A stretch of DNA of 64,000 bases from Gilliamella sp. wkB171 (GCF_001693755.1 NZ_LYST01000055.1:124001-188000), one strand, 5' to 3'. Numbered from the stretch's first letter, positions 8,482 to 17,134 are shown. Notes: a model not told the origin generated them from the letters alone. Numbers and translations: made by a program.

Positions 8482-9303
8482 ATGGACAAAAAAGCAAAAA
8501 AGATTCTGTTTCAAACCTATTGGAAAAATGGCTGGAAGGACAGAAAGGAGATAAAAACAGAGCCTAGCGACTTTGCGTATGCGAAAGAAAAAGGATTAAT
8601 GTTTGATCCCATTACCATATCACACGATGATTGTGTCAATAAAATCATAAACATCGTCGCCACAATCACACTTGAACACGTTGCCAAGGCCTTTTTGAGC
8701 AGCTTATCAACGCGGCGACTTGATTGGCGCTCAGGTATTGCATCATACTTTATCGCCAAATTAATGACAGCGCATCAATATACGCCAGTCGTGTCTGGTC
8801 AATCTTATCAAGATGGCCAAATGAGTCATTCATCCCATACGTGTCAGGTCTGCCGTGATCTCAAATATGGCATGATAGGTAATGAAAACTACACCAAAGC
8901 AGATTTAAATATCTTAAACTTTGAACGAATAAAGTGGGGAGGAGTGCGTCATGGTGATTTACTTTATACCTACTTTGATCTCATGCAATTCACCAAACAG
9001 GCAATCTCTGAACCGACCAAAGATGATATAGCTATTTTAAAAGGGATATTAGCCATTATTGCATCCTGTCAGCAAGATGATTATCCGGGTTCACTGAGTG
9101 ATAAACTGACGGATGTACCTAACTTTAAATCCAATCAGGATGAACGTAACACCGTTATTGAGATTTTGGCTTGTGTGGGGATTTTACAACCCGCTTCTTA
9201 TGAGCGCCCAACAAGGGGAAAACACGATTGGGTATATGCCACTTATTGGCGTGGTCAGGATAAATACAATCAACACATGGTAAAGCAATTATTTGGTTTT
9301 TAA
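8482..9303 (+). CDS. Uncharacterised 273-aa protein
   Basis: I do not recognise a family. The protein is soluble-looking, with no signal peptide or membrane segment. It has a Cys pair in HTCQVCRDL (about residues 120-128), an acidic and aromatic central part, and a C-terminus rich in Trp/Tyr (DWVYATYWRG). A stop at 8429-8431 ends the open frame upstream, and the ATG is preceded by a modest ribosome site. It lies in a zone of gene remnants between an RNA ligase and an rtcB relic. Soluble proteins of this size in such places are often orphan immunity proteins, but nothing here proves that. Confidence 0.6.
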   Translation: MDKKAKKILFQTYWKNGWKDRKEIKTEPSDFAYAKEKGLMFDPITISHDDCVNKIINIVATITLEHVAKAFLSSLSTRRLDWRSGIASYFIAKLMTAHQYTPVVSGQSYQDGQMSHSSHTCQVCRDLKYGMIGNENYTKADLNILNFERIKWGGVRHGDLLYTYFDLMQFTKQAISEPTKDDIAILKGILAIIASCQQDDYPGSLSDKLTDVPNFKSNQDERNTVIEILACVGILQPASYERPTRGKHDWVYATYWRGQDKYNQHMVKQLFGF

Positions 9304-9494
9304 TGCATGGTCTCTAATTTGCTCTAGGGGCTGTTGAATCTCATCCCAACTCAGCCCAAACTTTGCCAAATACTTTTTGAGCCTGTCGGCATGATTACTC
9401 TTCTGTTTTTTGGTTCTCGAAACAACAAAAAGCTATATTTAACAATGACTTGTCAAGGCAGATAGTTTCTGCTCTTGTTCACATTGTGTAGTAA

Positions 9495-9674
9495 GTGATA
9501 AGCCCAACAGCGATGAAAAACAGATTTACCATTGAAGACCAAATCAAAGCAACGGCACATGTCGAATGTCGAAAAGATACTAATGTGATTAATGAAATCC
9601 CAATGGCATACAAAGATATTAATGCTGTTATTATTGCAATGGGTTCCGCCATGAAAGCAGTCGTGAAATATTGA
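9495..9674 (+). pseudogene. C-terminal relic of a canonical rtcB
   Basis: The frame reads FTIEDQIKATAHVECRKD, then NVINEIPMAYKDINAVI, which matches the C-terminal block of E. coli-type RtcB (VECRKD...DEIP.AYK.IDAVM). The last dozen residues diverge and a stop follows. A TAA at 9492-9494 closes the frame upstream, and no other part of the gene is nearby. It therefore represents the end of a second, canonical RNA ligase gene lost by deletion, distinct from the intact paralogue at 6530-7927. Confidence 0.75.
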
Positions 9675-9695
9675 TGTTCAGGTGTTCAGACGAGT

Positions 9696-9717
9696 GAGGG
9701 GTTCAAACCAACCCCTC
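9696..9717. repeat. GC-rich perfect palindrome
   Basis: GAGGGGTT and AACCCCTC flank a 6-nt loop, immediately followed by CCGGCTCC and a second GC-rich arm pair. It stands out in AT-rich DNA. The GGGTTCAA...CCGGCTCC order recalls the 3' end of a tmRNA or tRNA gene, a usual integrase target, but the loop is not a canonical T-loop and no rest of such a gene is present. Confidence 0.4.
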
Positions 9718-10020
9718 CGGCTCCCCGTTCCACTGTGCGTGGGGCGTAATGGAGGATATTTGACAGATTTGAGGTATGTCAGTTGATTTATATGCTAATA
9801 GGATCGATGTTTGTTAGGTTGTTTAATGGTCTTGAAGTTTAATTGTCGATCATAGTATGTACCGATAAAAGGATATTATTAGCCACTCCCATGTGTCTCA
9901 GCCTAAAGGCTTGTTGTTAATACAACATTCAAATTTATTCCAGATTAATCCATTTCATACTCTTGTAATTTGGCACTCAACGCAATTTCACATTAGAAAA
10001 ATAGTGATAGTTAAAATGAT

Positions 10021-11367
10021 TTATTTGTTTGCTTGCCATAAAAAATAAAAATCATTTTTATAAGCTTCAGTTTTATCATTAAAAGAATTTTTATAATTAA
10101 CTAAAATATCACTAATGGCCTTTCCTCCACCAAATAGAGCGAGGATATTCCCTATTTCAGGAGGTAATATACCTGAATATAACCCAATGGAAACAGAACC
10201 AGCTCCAATGTAGATAGAGTCTCTCACATTGCTTCTTAAATTAGATTTCCAGTTATTAACCTTTTTATTTATTATGTTTAATTCTGGTAGTATTTGATCT
10301 CTAAAAAGCTCAGATAATTCTTTATCATTCCATGATTGGCTTTTATTTTGCAAAATAGAATTTAATTTATCTCTATATACCTGAAAGGCTTCATTTTCTC
10401 GCTCTCTAAGATTTAATATATCTTGAGCATCTTTATAAAAAATAACTGGTAAATAATGGTTTAAGGCTTTTTCAAAGGAAGTTGCATTTGCAATTGATAC
10501 TTCGCTATTCAAGTTTTTAATAATATCTAAATTCCTTTTATTATCAGAAAGATAGGAAGTATTGTAAAAGTTAGAATGCCACTCTTGTATAGATACATCA
10601 TCAATAATTCTATTAATAATATATTGAAATAAATCATATTTTTTAATTTCATTAATGGAAATTACGTAAGGAGTTTTTTTATTTTTTAATTTTTGAATGA
10701 AGTTTGGATATGGTGGGTAAAAGTATAAATAGTATCGGGAATGTGGAATTAGTTCTTCTTTTTTTTCTTTAAATTCTAAAAAGTTTCCTTTACTATTTGA
10801 ATCAAACGTTATAGAGCAATGACTTAACAAATATTCTTCAAGAAGATTTGTTAATTTTTTTTCTTGGCTTTTTATTTTCTCTTCTAATGGAATCCCTAGT
10901 GAATCCCAGTGGTTTTTGCATAAAGTAATCCCTTCATTAACATACTTAATAATTCCTTTTTTGATAAAGGGTTCTAAATAATAAAAAAGAATAATACCAT
11001 TAATAAATTCTAATCTTGAATTATCAGAAAATTTATCAAATCCATGTAAATAAATTTTTTCAAATGGATGTCGTATATATATACAGTCAGCGTACAAGGA
11101 TGCAAAAGATACTAACTCATCTAATTTTGACATACGGCAGCCTAATGAAGAACAAAAATTGCCTCCGCCACTTAAAGATGAATTAGCTGTGAATGTGAAA
11201 TTTTTATTATTATGTTGTTCGGGTTTATGGTGATATATTATGCTTTTAGTAATGAGCTCACTTATTTCATAGAAAGTCTCATCAAATTTATTGTTATCAA
11301 TGTTTGTCAGATTTAAATCAGGAATATTTAATGAAATTATATGATTAATTTCTTCAACAAAATCCAT
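10021..11367 (-). CDS. Uncharacterised 448-aa protein with hydrophobic C-terminal segment
   Basis: I do not recognise a family. The N-terminal region has a distinctive SLSGGGNFCSSLGCR stretch followed by LVSFASLYADCIYIRHPFE. The middle is charged, with a Lys/Glu-rich coiled-coil-like part. Near residues 385-420 there is a Gly-rich hydrophobic stretch (IYIGAGSVSIGLYSGILPP, then ILALFGGGKAI) that could insert in a membrane. It is very AT-rich and lies 76 nt downstream of a RadC-like gene on the same strand. A good ribosome site (AGAGG) precedes the ATG. The context (island, RadC-like neighbour) suggests an accessory, perhaps anti-phage function, but this is a guess. Confidence 0.7.
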   Translation of the reverse strand: MDFVEEINHIISLNIPDLNLTNIDNNKFDETFYEISELITKSIIYHHKPEQHNNKNFTFTANSSLSGGGNFCSSLGCRMSKLDELVSFASLYADCIYIRHPFEKIYLHGFDKFSDNSRLEFINGIILFYYLEPFIKKGIIKYVNEGITLCKNHWDSLGIPLEEKIKSQEKKLTNLLEEYLLSHCSITFDSNSKGNFLEFKEKKEELIPHSRYYLYFYPPYPNFIQKLKNKKTPYVISINEIKKYDLFQYIINRIIDDVSIQEWHSNFYNTSYLSDNKRNLDIIKNLNSEVSIANATSFEKALNHYLPVIFYKDAQDILNLRERENEAFQVYRDKLNSILQNKSQSWNDKELSELFRDQILPELNIINKKVNNWKSNLRSNVRDSIYIGAGSVSIGLYSGILPPEIGNILALFGGGKAISDILVNYKNSFNDKTEAYKNDFYFLWQANK

Positions 11368-11443
11368 TTATAACCTCTCTTTAATTATCAGTTTTTAATC
11401 AATGTAAGCCTTAACATACCTAAACTTATATTTAGTAAAAATG

Positions 11444-12130
11444 TTACTTAAGGTAATTTTTGATATTCTTCACCGAAATCCCCAAAATCTTAGCAATATC
11501 TTCAATAGAAACTCCTTTTTCCAACAATGCATTAATTAATGCTTTTTTCTCAAAATCAGCTTTTTCTTTTATTTCTTTTGCTTTTTGTTGAGCTGTTTTT
11601 GTCTTATCCTTCTCAACCGCCAACTTCTCTTTAGCAATCAACTTTTCTTCCTTGCGGATACGTTCAACCACTTGATAAGTCGGTACGTATTTTAGGCTTT
11701 GTTCTAACTCGTCCATAAGTTTAGTACTGCGAAAGCTGATATAGGATTTTGGGGTGATGATTAGGTGGTCGATTAGGTCGATATTTAGAATACGGCCAAC
11801 TTGAATGAGGCGATCGGTGATATCTTTATCCGCCACGGACGGCGTCAGCGATCCTGATGGATGGTTGTGAACTAATATCACGCGTGAGGCGTTTTTCATC
11901 ACTGCAACACGAAATACATTCATCGGTTCAACATCGACCGATTTATAACTGCCAAGCGCAATCAGCTCGATATACAGGATATAACCAGCTTGATTCATGC
12001 CAATCATCCAAAGATGTTCTTTTTCTTGGTCGATTTGGTTATCACGCAATAACACACGTTGCATAATGCTGTAGACATCGTCCGTGCTTTCAATATAGCG
12101 TTTATCATGCTTGGTGAGTTTTATATCCAT
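11444..12130 (-). CDS. RadC-like JAB-domain protein with C-terminal HTH
   Basis: A 228-aa protein. Residues 1-130 form a RadC/JAB (MPN) metalloprotease-like domain with HNHPSGSLTPSVAD at 88-101, giving the JAMM ligands H88, H90 and D101. Unlike chromosomal RadC it lacks the usual N-terminal helix-hairpin-helix part. Instead it carries a C-terminal charged coiled coil (about 150-200) and a short helix-turn-helix (GVSIEDIAKILGISVKNIKNYL). Such short RadC-like proteins are common on phages and islands, and their biochemical role is not established. It may be co-transcribed with the 448-aa gene downstream. Confidence 0.85.
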   Translation of the reverse strand: MDIKLTKHDKRYIESTDDVYSIMQRVLLRDNQIDQEKEHLWMIGMNQAGYILYIELIALGSYKSVDVEPMNVFRVAVMKNASRVILVHNHPSGSLTPSVADKDITDRLIQVGRILNIDLIDHLIITPKSYISFRSTKLMDELEQSLKYVPTYQVVERIRKEEKLIAKEKLAVEKDKTKTAQQKAKEIKEKADFEKKALINALLEKGVSIEDIAKILGISVKNIKNYLK

Positions 12131-12419
12131 CTTATCGCCTTGTAAAATCAGTTAAAAAATAATATAGCATATTTTTCTTAGGCTTAGCAGAAGTTAATTA
12201 ATCTTTGTTATACCTGTGCTGGCATATTTTATGTTTGCCTGATAGGGTCATCGTAAACTGCAATAACATTCATTTAGCATTTAGATTGGATTATAATTCT
12301 CCTAATTTTTATTATAAAACGCCTAAAATAACAGCATATAATTCAATATCAATCATCCAATTTAATAAGTTTAACAGTATAAAATAGGTGGCGATTTTTT
12401 GGCTAGTTCTTGCAATTGA

Positions 12420-12866
12420 TTATTGCTTCAATACAATCTTACTCTTTAGTTTTTGCAACCCAATAATCGAATAATGACAGCATAATAAAATTGCCGGATA
12501 GATTATAAAATTGAGGGTGAAAAGTGATGTCACGCACAAAACACCCATGATAAACTCAATACTAAACAATAGTTTATCATAACCACCACTCATGATTAAT
12601 ATATAGAGAACCGCTAATATAAAGCTAATCAGTACTCCAATAAGTACGCCATAAATTACTAATCCTATAGGTCGTTTTATTTTATTTAGAAGATAAATTG
12701 AAATAATAAAAAAACAGAAATAACACAAACCATAAAATATTAAATAATATAATTCTGGTGGAAAACGATGATGTTTTTTTATAATTAAGGAATAACACCA
12801 TTGGTAACTTATAAATGCTCCAATAACATTAAATGTAAATATAATCATCATGTTAATTGTTTTCAC
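12420..12866 (-). CDS. Four-helix membrane protein, probable immunity to the PAAR effector
   Basis: A small inner-membrane protein (about 148 aa, four hydrophobic helices) directly behind the PAAR effector gene. I choose the GTG at 12866 because AAAAGGAC sits 6-7 nt upstream and because the paralogue at 13848-14288 aligns from exactly this residue. The frame can also start at ATG 12890. With the GTG, the gene overlaps the effector stop by 14 nt, implying translational coupling. Both ends (SYQWCY, YGLCYFCF, LNKIKRP, YPAILLCCHYSII) are shared with the paralogue while the middle loop differs, as expected if that loop sets specificity. Immunity function is inferred from context. Confidence 0.7.
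   Translation of the reverse strand: MKTINMMIIFTFNVIGAFISYQWCYSLIIKKHHRFPPELYYLIFYGLCYFCFFIISIYLLNKIKRPIGLVIYGVLIGVLISFILAVLYILIMSGGYDKLLFSIEFIMGVLCVTSLFTLNFIIYPAILLCCHYSIIGLQKLKSKIVLKQ
12461..12518. repeat. 58-bp direct repeat, copy 1 (immunity 3' ends)
   Basis: Identical over 58 bp to 13892-13949, 1431 bp apart in the same orientation, inside the 3' parts of the two paralogous membrane genes. Recombination between the copies would delete the effector. Confidence 0.85.
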
Positions 12867-13683
12867 TAGTTTGTCCTTTTTTATCTTCAATCTCTTTTAC
12901 TGCTTCTTCCAAAGAGCCAGGTGACCAATAGAGTTCTTGTAGACCATATTCATCTAAAACAGATGAAACGGCACGCGCACAATAAAAACCAATGTAAGTC
13001 GCATAATTACCATTAATAATTCTTTTTTCAATATTCAGCGCTTGATCTCGTGTTAAAGTAATTTCGCGTTGAGAAACGTAATCGCCATCTTCGGCATGGA
13101 ATTTTACAAACTCTGCTATTGAAAAAGGAATACTACCATCATCATAAAAAAGTTCCGCTTGCCCTCGATATCGTCGCATATAATCCCCATTTGGGTCGAA
13201 CATAAAAGGTGTCTTACCTTTAATATGAATGTATAGTGAAGAATGTGTTCCTAGGGACATTAAATTAATCCGCCTTGTAGTAAATAAATATGCTTCTACA
13301 TCTTGCTGACTATTTTTTTTCACTTCATCACTTAAATTATTATATAGGTCATTTTTTAAAGAGGTATGTGTCATATTGATAAAATTGCTGTTTTCTTTTT
13401 CCTCATCAACAAAAATAGTACTTTTAGTTGCTATAATTTTATTACAACCTACCGGAGAACATTGACATGCAACAATACAACCATCATATGCAGCTGGTTT
13501 ACCAGCAACAATATAATTATAAGTACCCTCTATAATTTTCCCAGTACTTTTACATTTAGGACAAGAGACATAATCGCCTATGCAAGCTATACCTTGATTG
13601 TTGCAAAAACCTTCATTCGATGCTGAAATGACCCTGCCACCAGTAGTGGTATAATCACCAAGAATAGCTACCTGTTTACTCAT
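12853..13683 (-). CDS. PAAR-domain type VI effector with papain-like C-terminal domain
   Basis: A 276-aa protein. Residues 1-90 form a PAAR domain (GDYTTTGGRV, GDYVSCPKC, GKPAAYDG), the spike tip of type VI secretion. The C-terminal 170 residues carry HSSLYIH (H147), FDPNGDY (163-168) and FYCARAVSSVL (C235). The order His then Cys fits a permuted papain/NlpC-P60-like amidase or lipid-acting fold, but I cannot name the toxin family. No secretion apparatus genes are nearby, so it is an orphan cargo gene. The immunity candidate follows with a 14-nt overlap. PAAR call is firm, the catalytic reading is inference. Confidence 0.8.
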   Translation of the reverse strand: MSKQVAILGDYTTTGGRVISASNEGFCNNQGIACIGDYVSCPKCKSTGKIIEGTYNYIVAGKPAAYDGCIVACQCSPVGCNKIIATKSTIFVDEEKENSNFINMTHTSLKNDLYNNLSDEVKKNSQQDVEAYLFTTRRINLMSLGTHSSLYIHIKGKTPFMFDPNGDYMRRYRGQAELFYDDGSIPFSIAEFVKFHAEDGDYVSQREITLTRDQALNIEKRIINGNYATYIGFYCARAVSSVLDEYGLQELYWSPGSLEEAVKEIEDKKGQTSENN

Positions 13684-13847
13684 AACATACTGTTTAATAT
13701 TTATTTAATTGCGTTTATGTTATGTTAAACCGATAAAAAAAAACAAGCTGATTTGATTAATTGCACTTATATAAAAAACGTTAGACGGTGTTTAATAGGT
13801 AAGGTTTGGGCAGTATTTTTGGTGAATCATTTTGTGAGTGTTATAAT

Positions 13848-14288
13848 TTATTCTTGCTTCAATGCAATCTTACTCTTTAGTTTTTGTATCGCAATAATCG
13901 AATAATGACAGCATAATAAAATTGCCGGATAGATTATAAAATTGAGGGTTACCGCTGATGTGATGCCCAACAATCCCATAATAAGATCTAGATTAAAAAT
14001 CACTTTTTTAGTATCTTCCATAACTAATATTGAGACAATAGGCGGCATTGCGGGAATTATAATACCAATTGGCACACCTAAAATGACTAATCCGAGTGGT
14101 CGTTTTATTTTATTTAAAAGAAAGATTGAAATCAGAATAAAACAGAAATAACACAAACCATAACATATCAAATAATAAAATTCTGGTGTGCGATGTTTTG
14201 CGATAATCATTCGATAACACCATTGGTAACTTAGATAGGCACCGATAAAATTAAATAAGATGATAATTAATAAATTAATTAATTTCAT
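13848..14288 (-). CDS. Paralogous four-helix membrane protein, probable orphan immunity
   Basis: A 146-aa membrane protein strongly similar to the product of 12420-12866 at both ends (SYQWCY near the N-terminus, YPAILLCCHYSII near the C-terminus) and diverged in the middle loop. The start ATG has AAAAGGAC six nt ahead, the same layout as its paralogue. It lies upstream of the PAAR gene on the same strand, 164 bp away, and has no intact effector of its own. It probably protects against a related toxin made by other strains. Function is inferred from the duplication and position. Confidence 0.68.
   Translation of the reverse strand: MKLINLLIIILFNFIGAYLSYQWCYRMIIAKHRTPEFYYLICYGLCYFCFILISIFLLNKIKRPLGLVILGVPIGIIIPAMPPIVSILVMEDTKKVIFNLDLIMGLLGITSAVTLNFIIYPAILLCCHYSIIAIQKLKSKIALKQE
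13892..13949. repeat. 58-bp direct repeat, copy 2 (immunity 3' ends)
   Basis: Identical to 12461-12518. It marks the recent duplication of the immunity gene's 3' part. Confidence 0.85.
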
Positions 14289-14400
14289 TAGGCCGTCCTT
14301 TTGTTGTTTTCAATTTTTCCATCACTTCAATTAAAAGCAAGTTAGCTACTTTATTCAAGACAAAATCATTTTTCTTTTGAATACTACTTATAAATTTTTT
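14275..14400 (-). pseudogene. Tail of a lost effector gene ahead of the orphan immunity gene
   Basis: A 41-codon open stretch after a TAA, ending EVMEKLKTTKGRPNEIN and a stop that overlaps the immunity start by 14 nt. This is exactly the overlap seen between the intact effector and its immunity gene, whose tail reads KEIEDKKGQTSENN. KG, E and N align at the same distances from the stop. No start or earlier domain is present. It is best read as the duplicated or leftover 3' end of an effector gene. Confidence 0.5.
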
Positions 14401-14435
14401 TTAATCAATCTCAAGGTAGTTCTACGGACAAAAGT

Positions 14436-15608
14436 ATGGATAAAGAGATAGATTCGCCACCTCCCCCAATTAAACGTAAAAAGAAGCTGATTATATTAAC
14501 GCTATTATTTCTTTTTTTTGCTTTGGCTTATGGCGTTTATTGGTTTATGTTTAGTCGATTTAATCAATCAACTGATAATGCCTATGTTATGGGTAATCAG
14601 GTCCCGGTTGATGCGCAAGTAAATGGTGGAATATTGACGATTAATGTCGATAATAACGATTTTATTCAACAAAATGATGTGATAGCAACGATTGATGCAG
14701 TTGATGCAGAAAATGAATTTGGTTATGCCCAAAATGCGTTAATCAAAGCGATTAGAGAGTTGCATCAAATTCAGATCACAAATGAAAAACTTTCAGCCAG
14801 CATTCAGTTAAAACAAGTCACCTTAGACAAACTTAAGCAAGATCTTGAACGCCGGGAGAATCTTTGGTCACGAAAGGTCATTTCAAAAGAAGAGATTATT
14901 CATGCAAGGCAAGATGTCGATTTTGCTATTAATGATTTAAATATATCTAAGCATGAATTAGCCATTAATAATGCACTACTAATGAAAACGCCATTATTAG
15001 AACAACCAAGTATTCAGCAAGCAATTTTTAAATTAAAACAAGCTTGGCTTAATTTAAAGCGAACCAAAATCACCGCACCGGTAACAGGGTATGTCGCGAG
15101 GCGAAGTGTCCAAGTTGGTACACAAGTGACTAAAGGTGAGCGTTTAATGGTTATTGTTCCGTTAGATCAAATATGGGTAGAAGCAAATTTTAAAGAGGTA
15201 CAGTTAAACGATATTCGTATCGGTCAGCCAGTTACCTTAGAAAGTGATTACTATGGTGAAAAAGTTGAGTATAAAGGAAAGATAAGTGGTATTGCGATGG
15301 GCACCGGTGGCGCTTTTTCTTTGCTACCTGCACAAAATGCGACAGGAAATTGGATCAAAGTGATTCAACGTTTACCGGTACGGATTGAATTAGACAAAGC
15401 GCAACTTAAACAATTTCCATTACGTATAGGCTTATCAATGAGTGTCAATGTGGATACGCATGATACAACAGGTAAACTTTTAACTGATGTCCCAGCGAAG
15501 ACGATAAAATATCAAACGGATTCACTTTCTTTTGATGAAACTGAATTTGAACAGCTCGTTGAGGATATTGTAAAAACCAATTTCTACGCTACGCAGATTA
15601 TTCAATGA
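14436..15608 (+). CDS. emrA: Membrane fusion protein EmrA of a multidrug efflux pump
   Basis: At 390 aa it has the length of E. coli EmrA. A short basic cytosolic N-terminus (KRKKK) is followed by one membrane helix (about 17-40). Then come a lipoyl half-motif (STDNAYVMGNQVPVDAQV), a coiled-coil hairpin (about 100-200) and the second half (ITAPVTGYVARRSVQVGTQV). It bridges EmrB in the inner membrane to an outer-membrane channel such as TolC for drug export. The stop overlaps the emrB start by 4 nt (ATGA). A close HlyD-family relative is possible, but the pairing with a 14-helix MFS pump supports EmrA. Confidence 0.9.
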   Translation: MDKEIDSPPPPIKRKKKLIILTLLFLFFALAYGVYWFMFSRFNQSTDNAYVMGNQVPVDAQVNGGILTINVDNNDFIQQNDVIATIDAVDAENEFGYAQNALIKAIRELHQIQITNEKLSASIQLKQVTLDKLKQDLERRENLWSRKVISKEEIIHARQDVDFAINDLNISKHELAINNALLMKTPLLEQPSIQQAIFKLKQAWLNLKRTKITAPVTGYVARRSVQVGTQVTKGERLMVIVPLDQIWVEANFKEVQLNDIRIGQPVTLESDYYGEKVEYKGKISGIAMGTGGAFSLLPAQNATGNWIKVIQRLPVRIELDKAQLKQFPLRIGLSMSVNVDTHDTTGKLLTDVPAKTIKYQTDSLSFDETEFEQLVEDIVKTNFYATQIIQ

Positions 15609-17134
15609 ATCAAAGTAAAGCGTCCTCATTGCCTTTAACAGGCATCAAATTTATCTTACTAATTATTTTATTAGCGGTAATCGCGTTTTTACAGATTTTG
15701 GATTTAACAATTACTAATGTGGCATTATCAACCATTACGGGTAATCTTGGTGCTTCAAATTCGCAAGGAACGTGGGTTATCACCTCTTTTGCCGTTGCTA
15801 ATGCTATTTCGATCCCCTTAACGGGATGGTTAGCTCAGCGTTTTGGTGAAGTAAAATTATTTACTTATTCTATCTTATTTTTCGTAGTCACTTCTTGGCT
15901 TTGCGGTATTTCAAATAGTTTAGCAATGCTGATTTTTTCAAGATTATTGCAAGGTATGGTTTCTGGACCAATCATCCCTCTATCGCAAAGCTTGCTATTA
16001 GCGTATTGCCCGCCGGCCAAAAAAAATATGTCATTAGCCATATGGTCAATGACAATTATTATTGCGCCAATTTGTGGTCCTATTTTAGGTGGTTGGATTA
16101 GTGATAATTATTTTTGGGGATGGATCTTTTTAATCAATATTCCTTTCGGGATCATCATTTGGTTTGGTGTTCACCTTTTATTAAAAGATCGTGAAACGGC
16201 TACCAGCAAATTACCCATTGATAGAATTGGATTAGTTTTATTTATAGCTGGCGTGGGGTGTTTACAACTGGTATTAGATAGAGGAAAAGAACTTGATTGG
16301 TTTAATTCTAATCAGATTATTATTCTTTCTGTATTAGCTGTTGTTTTTATTAGTTATTTTATTGTTTGGGAACAAACAACAGATTATCCAATTATTGATT
16401 TATCCGTTTTTAAATCTCGAAATTTTACCATTGGCACAATTTGTATCAGTTTGGCATTTTTACTCCATATTGGCACGCTGGTTATTCAACCACAATTATT
16501 ACAACGTGTGTTTGGTTATACTGCAACTTACGCTGGTTTAGTGTTGGCGCCAATTGGTTTGGTTCCTATTTTTCTTGCGCCAATAATTGGCCGATTTGCT
16601 TCGAATGTCGATATGCGTAAGGTGGTAACGTTTAGCTTTATTGTGTTTGCACTCTGTTTTTTTTGGCGAGCATATACATTTGAATCAAACATGACCTTTT
16701 CTGATGCAGCATGGCCGCAGTTTTATCAAGGCTTTGCGATAGCATGTTTTATTATGCCCTTAAATATTATTATTTTATCTGATATTCCTATTCATAAATT
16801 AGCAATTGCCGGCAGTATCTTTAACTTTTTTAGAACGTTGTCGACATCAGTTGGTACCTCGTTAACCGCTACTTTATGGGAGCGTCGTGAAGTGATTCAT
16901 CACAGTCAATTGACCGATATAATTTATCAAAATACCCAAGCATTAAATTACACTTATCAACAATTCAATCAACTAGATTTATCTGACATGCAAGTATCAG
17001 CTATGTTGGCTCAACAGATTACCAATCAAGGATTATTAATTGGTATTAATGAGATATTTTGGCTATATGGTATGATATTTTTAGGTTTAATTGGTATAGT
17101 ATGGTTAGCAAAATCTTCGGTGAAGGTTAATTGA
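15605..17134 (+). CDS. emrB: DHA2-family multidrug exporter EmrB
   Basis: A 509-aa, 14-helix MFS drug:H+ antiporter. Visible signatures include LDLTITNVALSTITGNLGAS in helix 1, WVITSFAVANAISIPLTGWLA, and motif C-like GPILGGWISDNYFWGWIFLI. It acts in the inner membrane with the EmrA protein encoded just upstream. Translational coupling through the ATGA overlap is likely. An AraC-type regulator follows 96 nt later on the same strand and may control the pair. Confidence 0.93.
   Translation: MNQSKASSLPLTGIKFILLIILLAVIAFLQILDLTITNVALSTITGNLGASNSQGTWVITSFAVANAISIPLTGWLAQRFGEVKLFTYSILFFVVTSWLCGISNSLAMLIFSRLLQGMVSGPIIPLSQSLLLAYCPPAKKNMSLAIWSMTIIIAPICGPILGGWISDNYFWGWIFLINIPFGIIIWFGVHLLLKDRETATSKLPIDRIGLVLFIAGVGCLQLVLDRGKELDWFNSNQIIILSVLAVVFISYFIVWEQTTDYPIIDLSVFKSRNFTIGTICISLAFLLHIGTLVIQPQLLQRVFGYTATYAGLVLAPIGLVPIFLAPIIGRFASNVDMRKVVTFSFIVFALCFFWRAYTFESNMTFSDAAWPQFYQGFAIACFIMPLNIIILSDIPIHKLAIAGSIFNFFRTLSTSVGTSLTATLWERREVIHHSQLTDIIYQNTQALNYTYQQFNQLDLSDMQVSAMLAQQITNQGLLIGINEIFWLYGMIFLGLIGIVWLAKSSVKVN

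Larger units (their letters stand above)
9304..10020. other. 717-bp spacer of decayed DNA
   Basis: No intact gene. It holds the rtcB tail relic (9495-9674), a GC-rich hairpin (9696-9717) and, on the minus strand, a 48-codon open stretch (9289-9432) ending near the upstream gene that looks mildly coding but has no start. The last 300 bp are AT-rich with nothing I can identify. Confidence 0.6.

Noticed and set aside
9289-9432. 48-codon open stretch on the minus strand with coding-like sequence (RLKKYLAKFGLSWDE)
   Set aside because: No start codon context, no identified family, and it overlaps the end of the 273-aa gene; noted only in the spacer entry.
12205-12387. 60-codon plus-strand frame between the radC-like and immunity genes
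   Set aside because: Low-complexity AT-rich translation with no ribosome site.
13366-13626. 86-codon plus-strand frame inside the PAAR gene
   Set aside because: Antisense shadow of the PAAR coding sequence.
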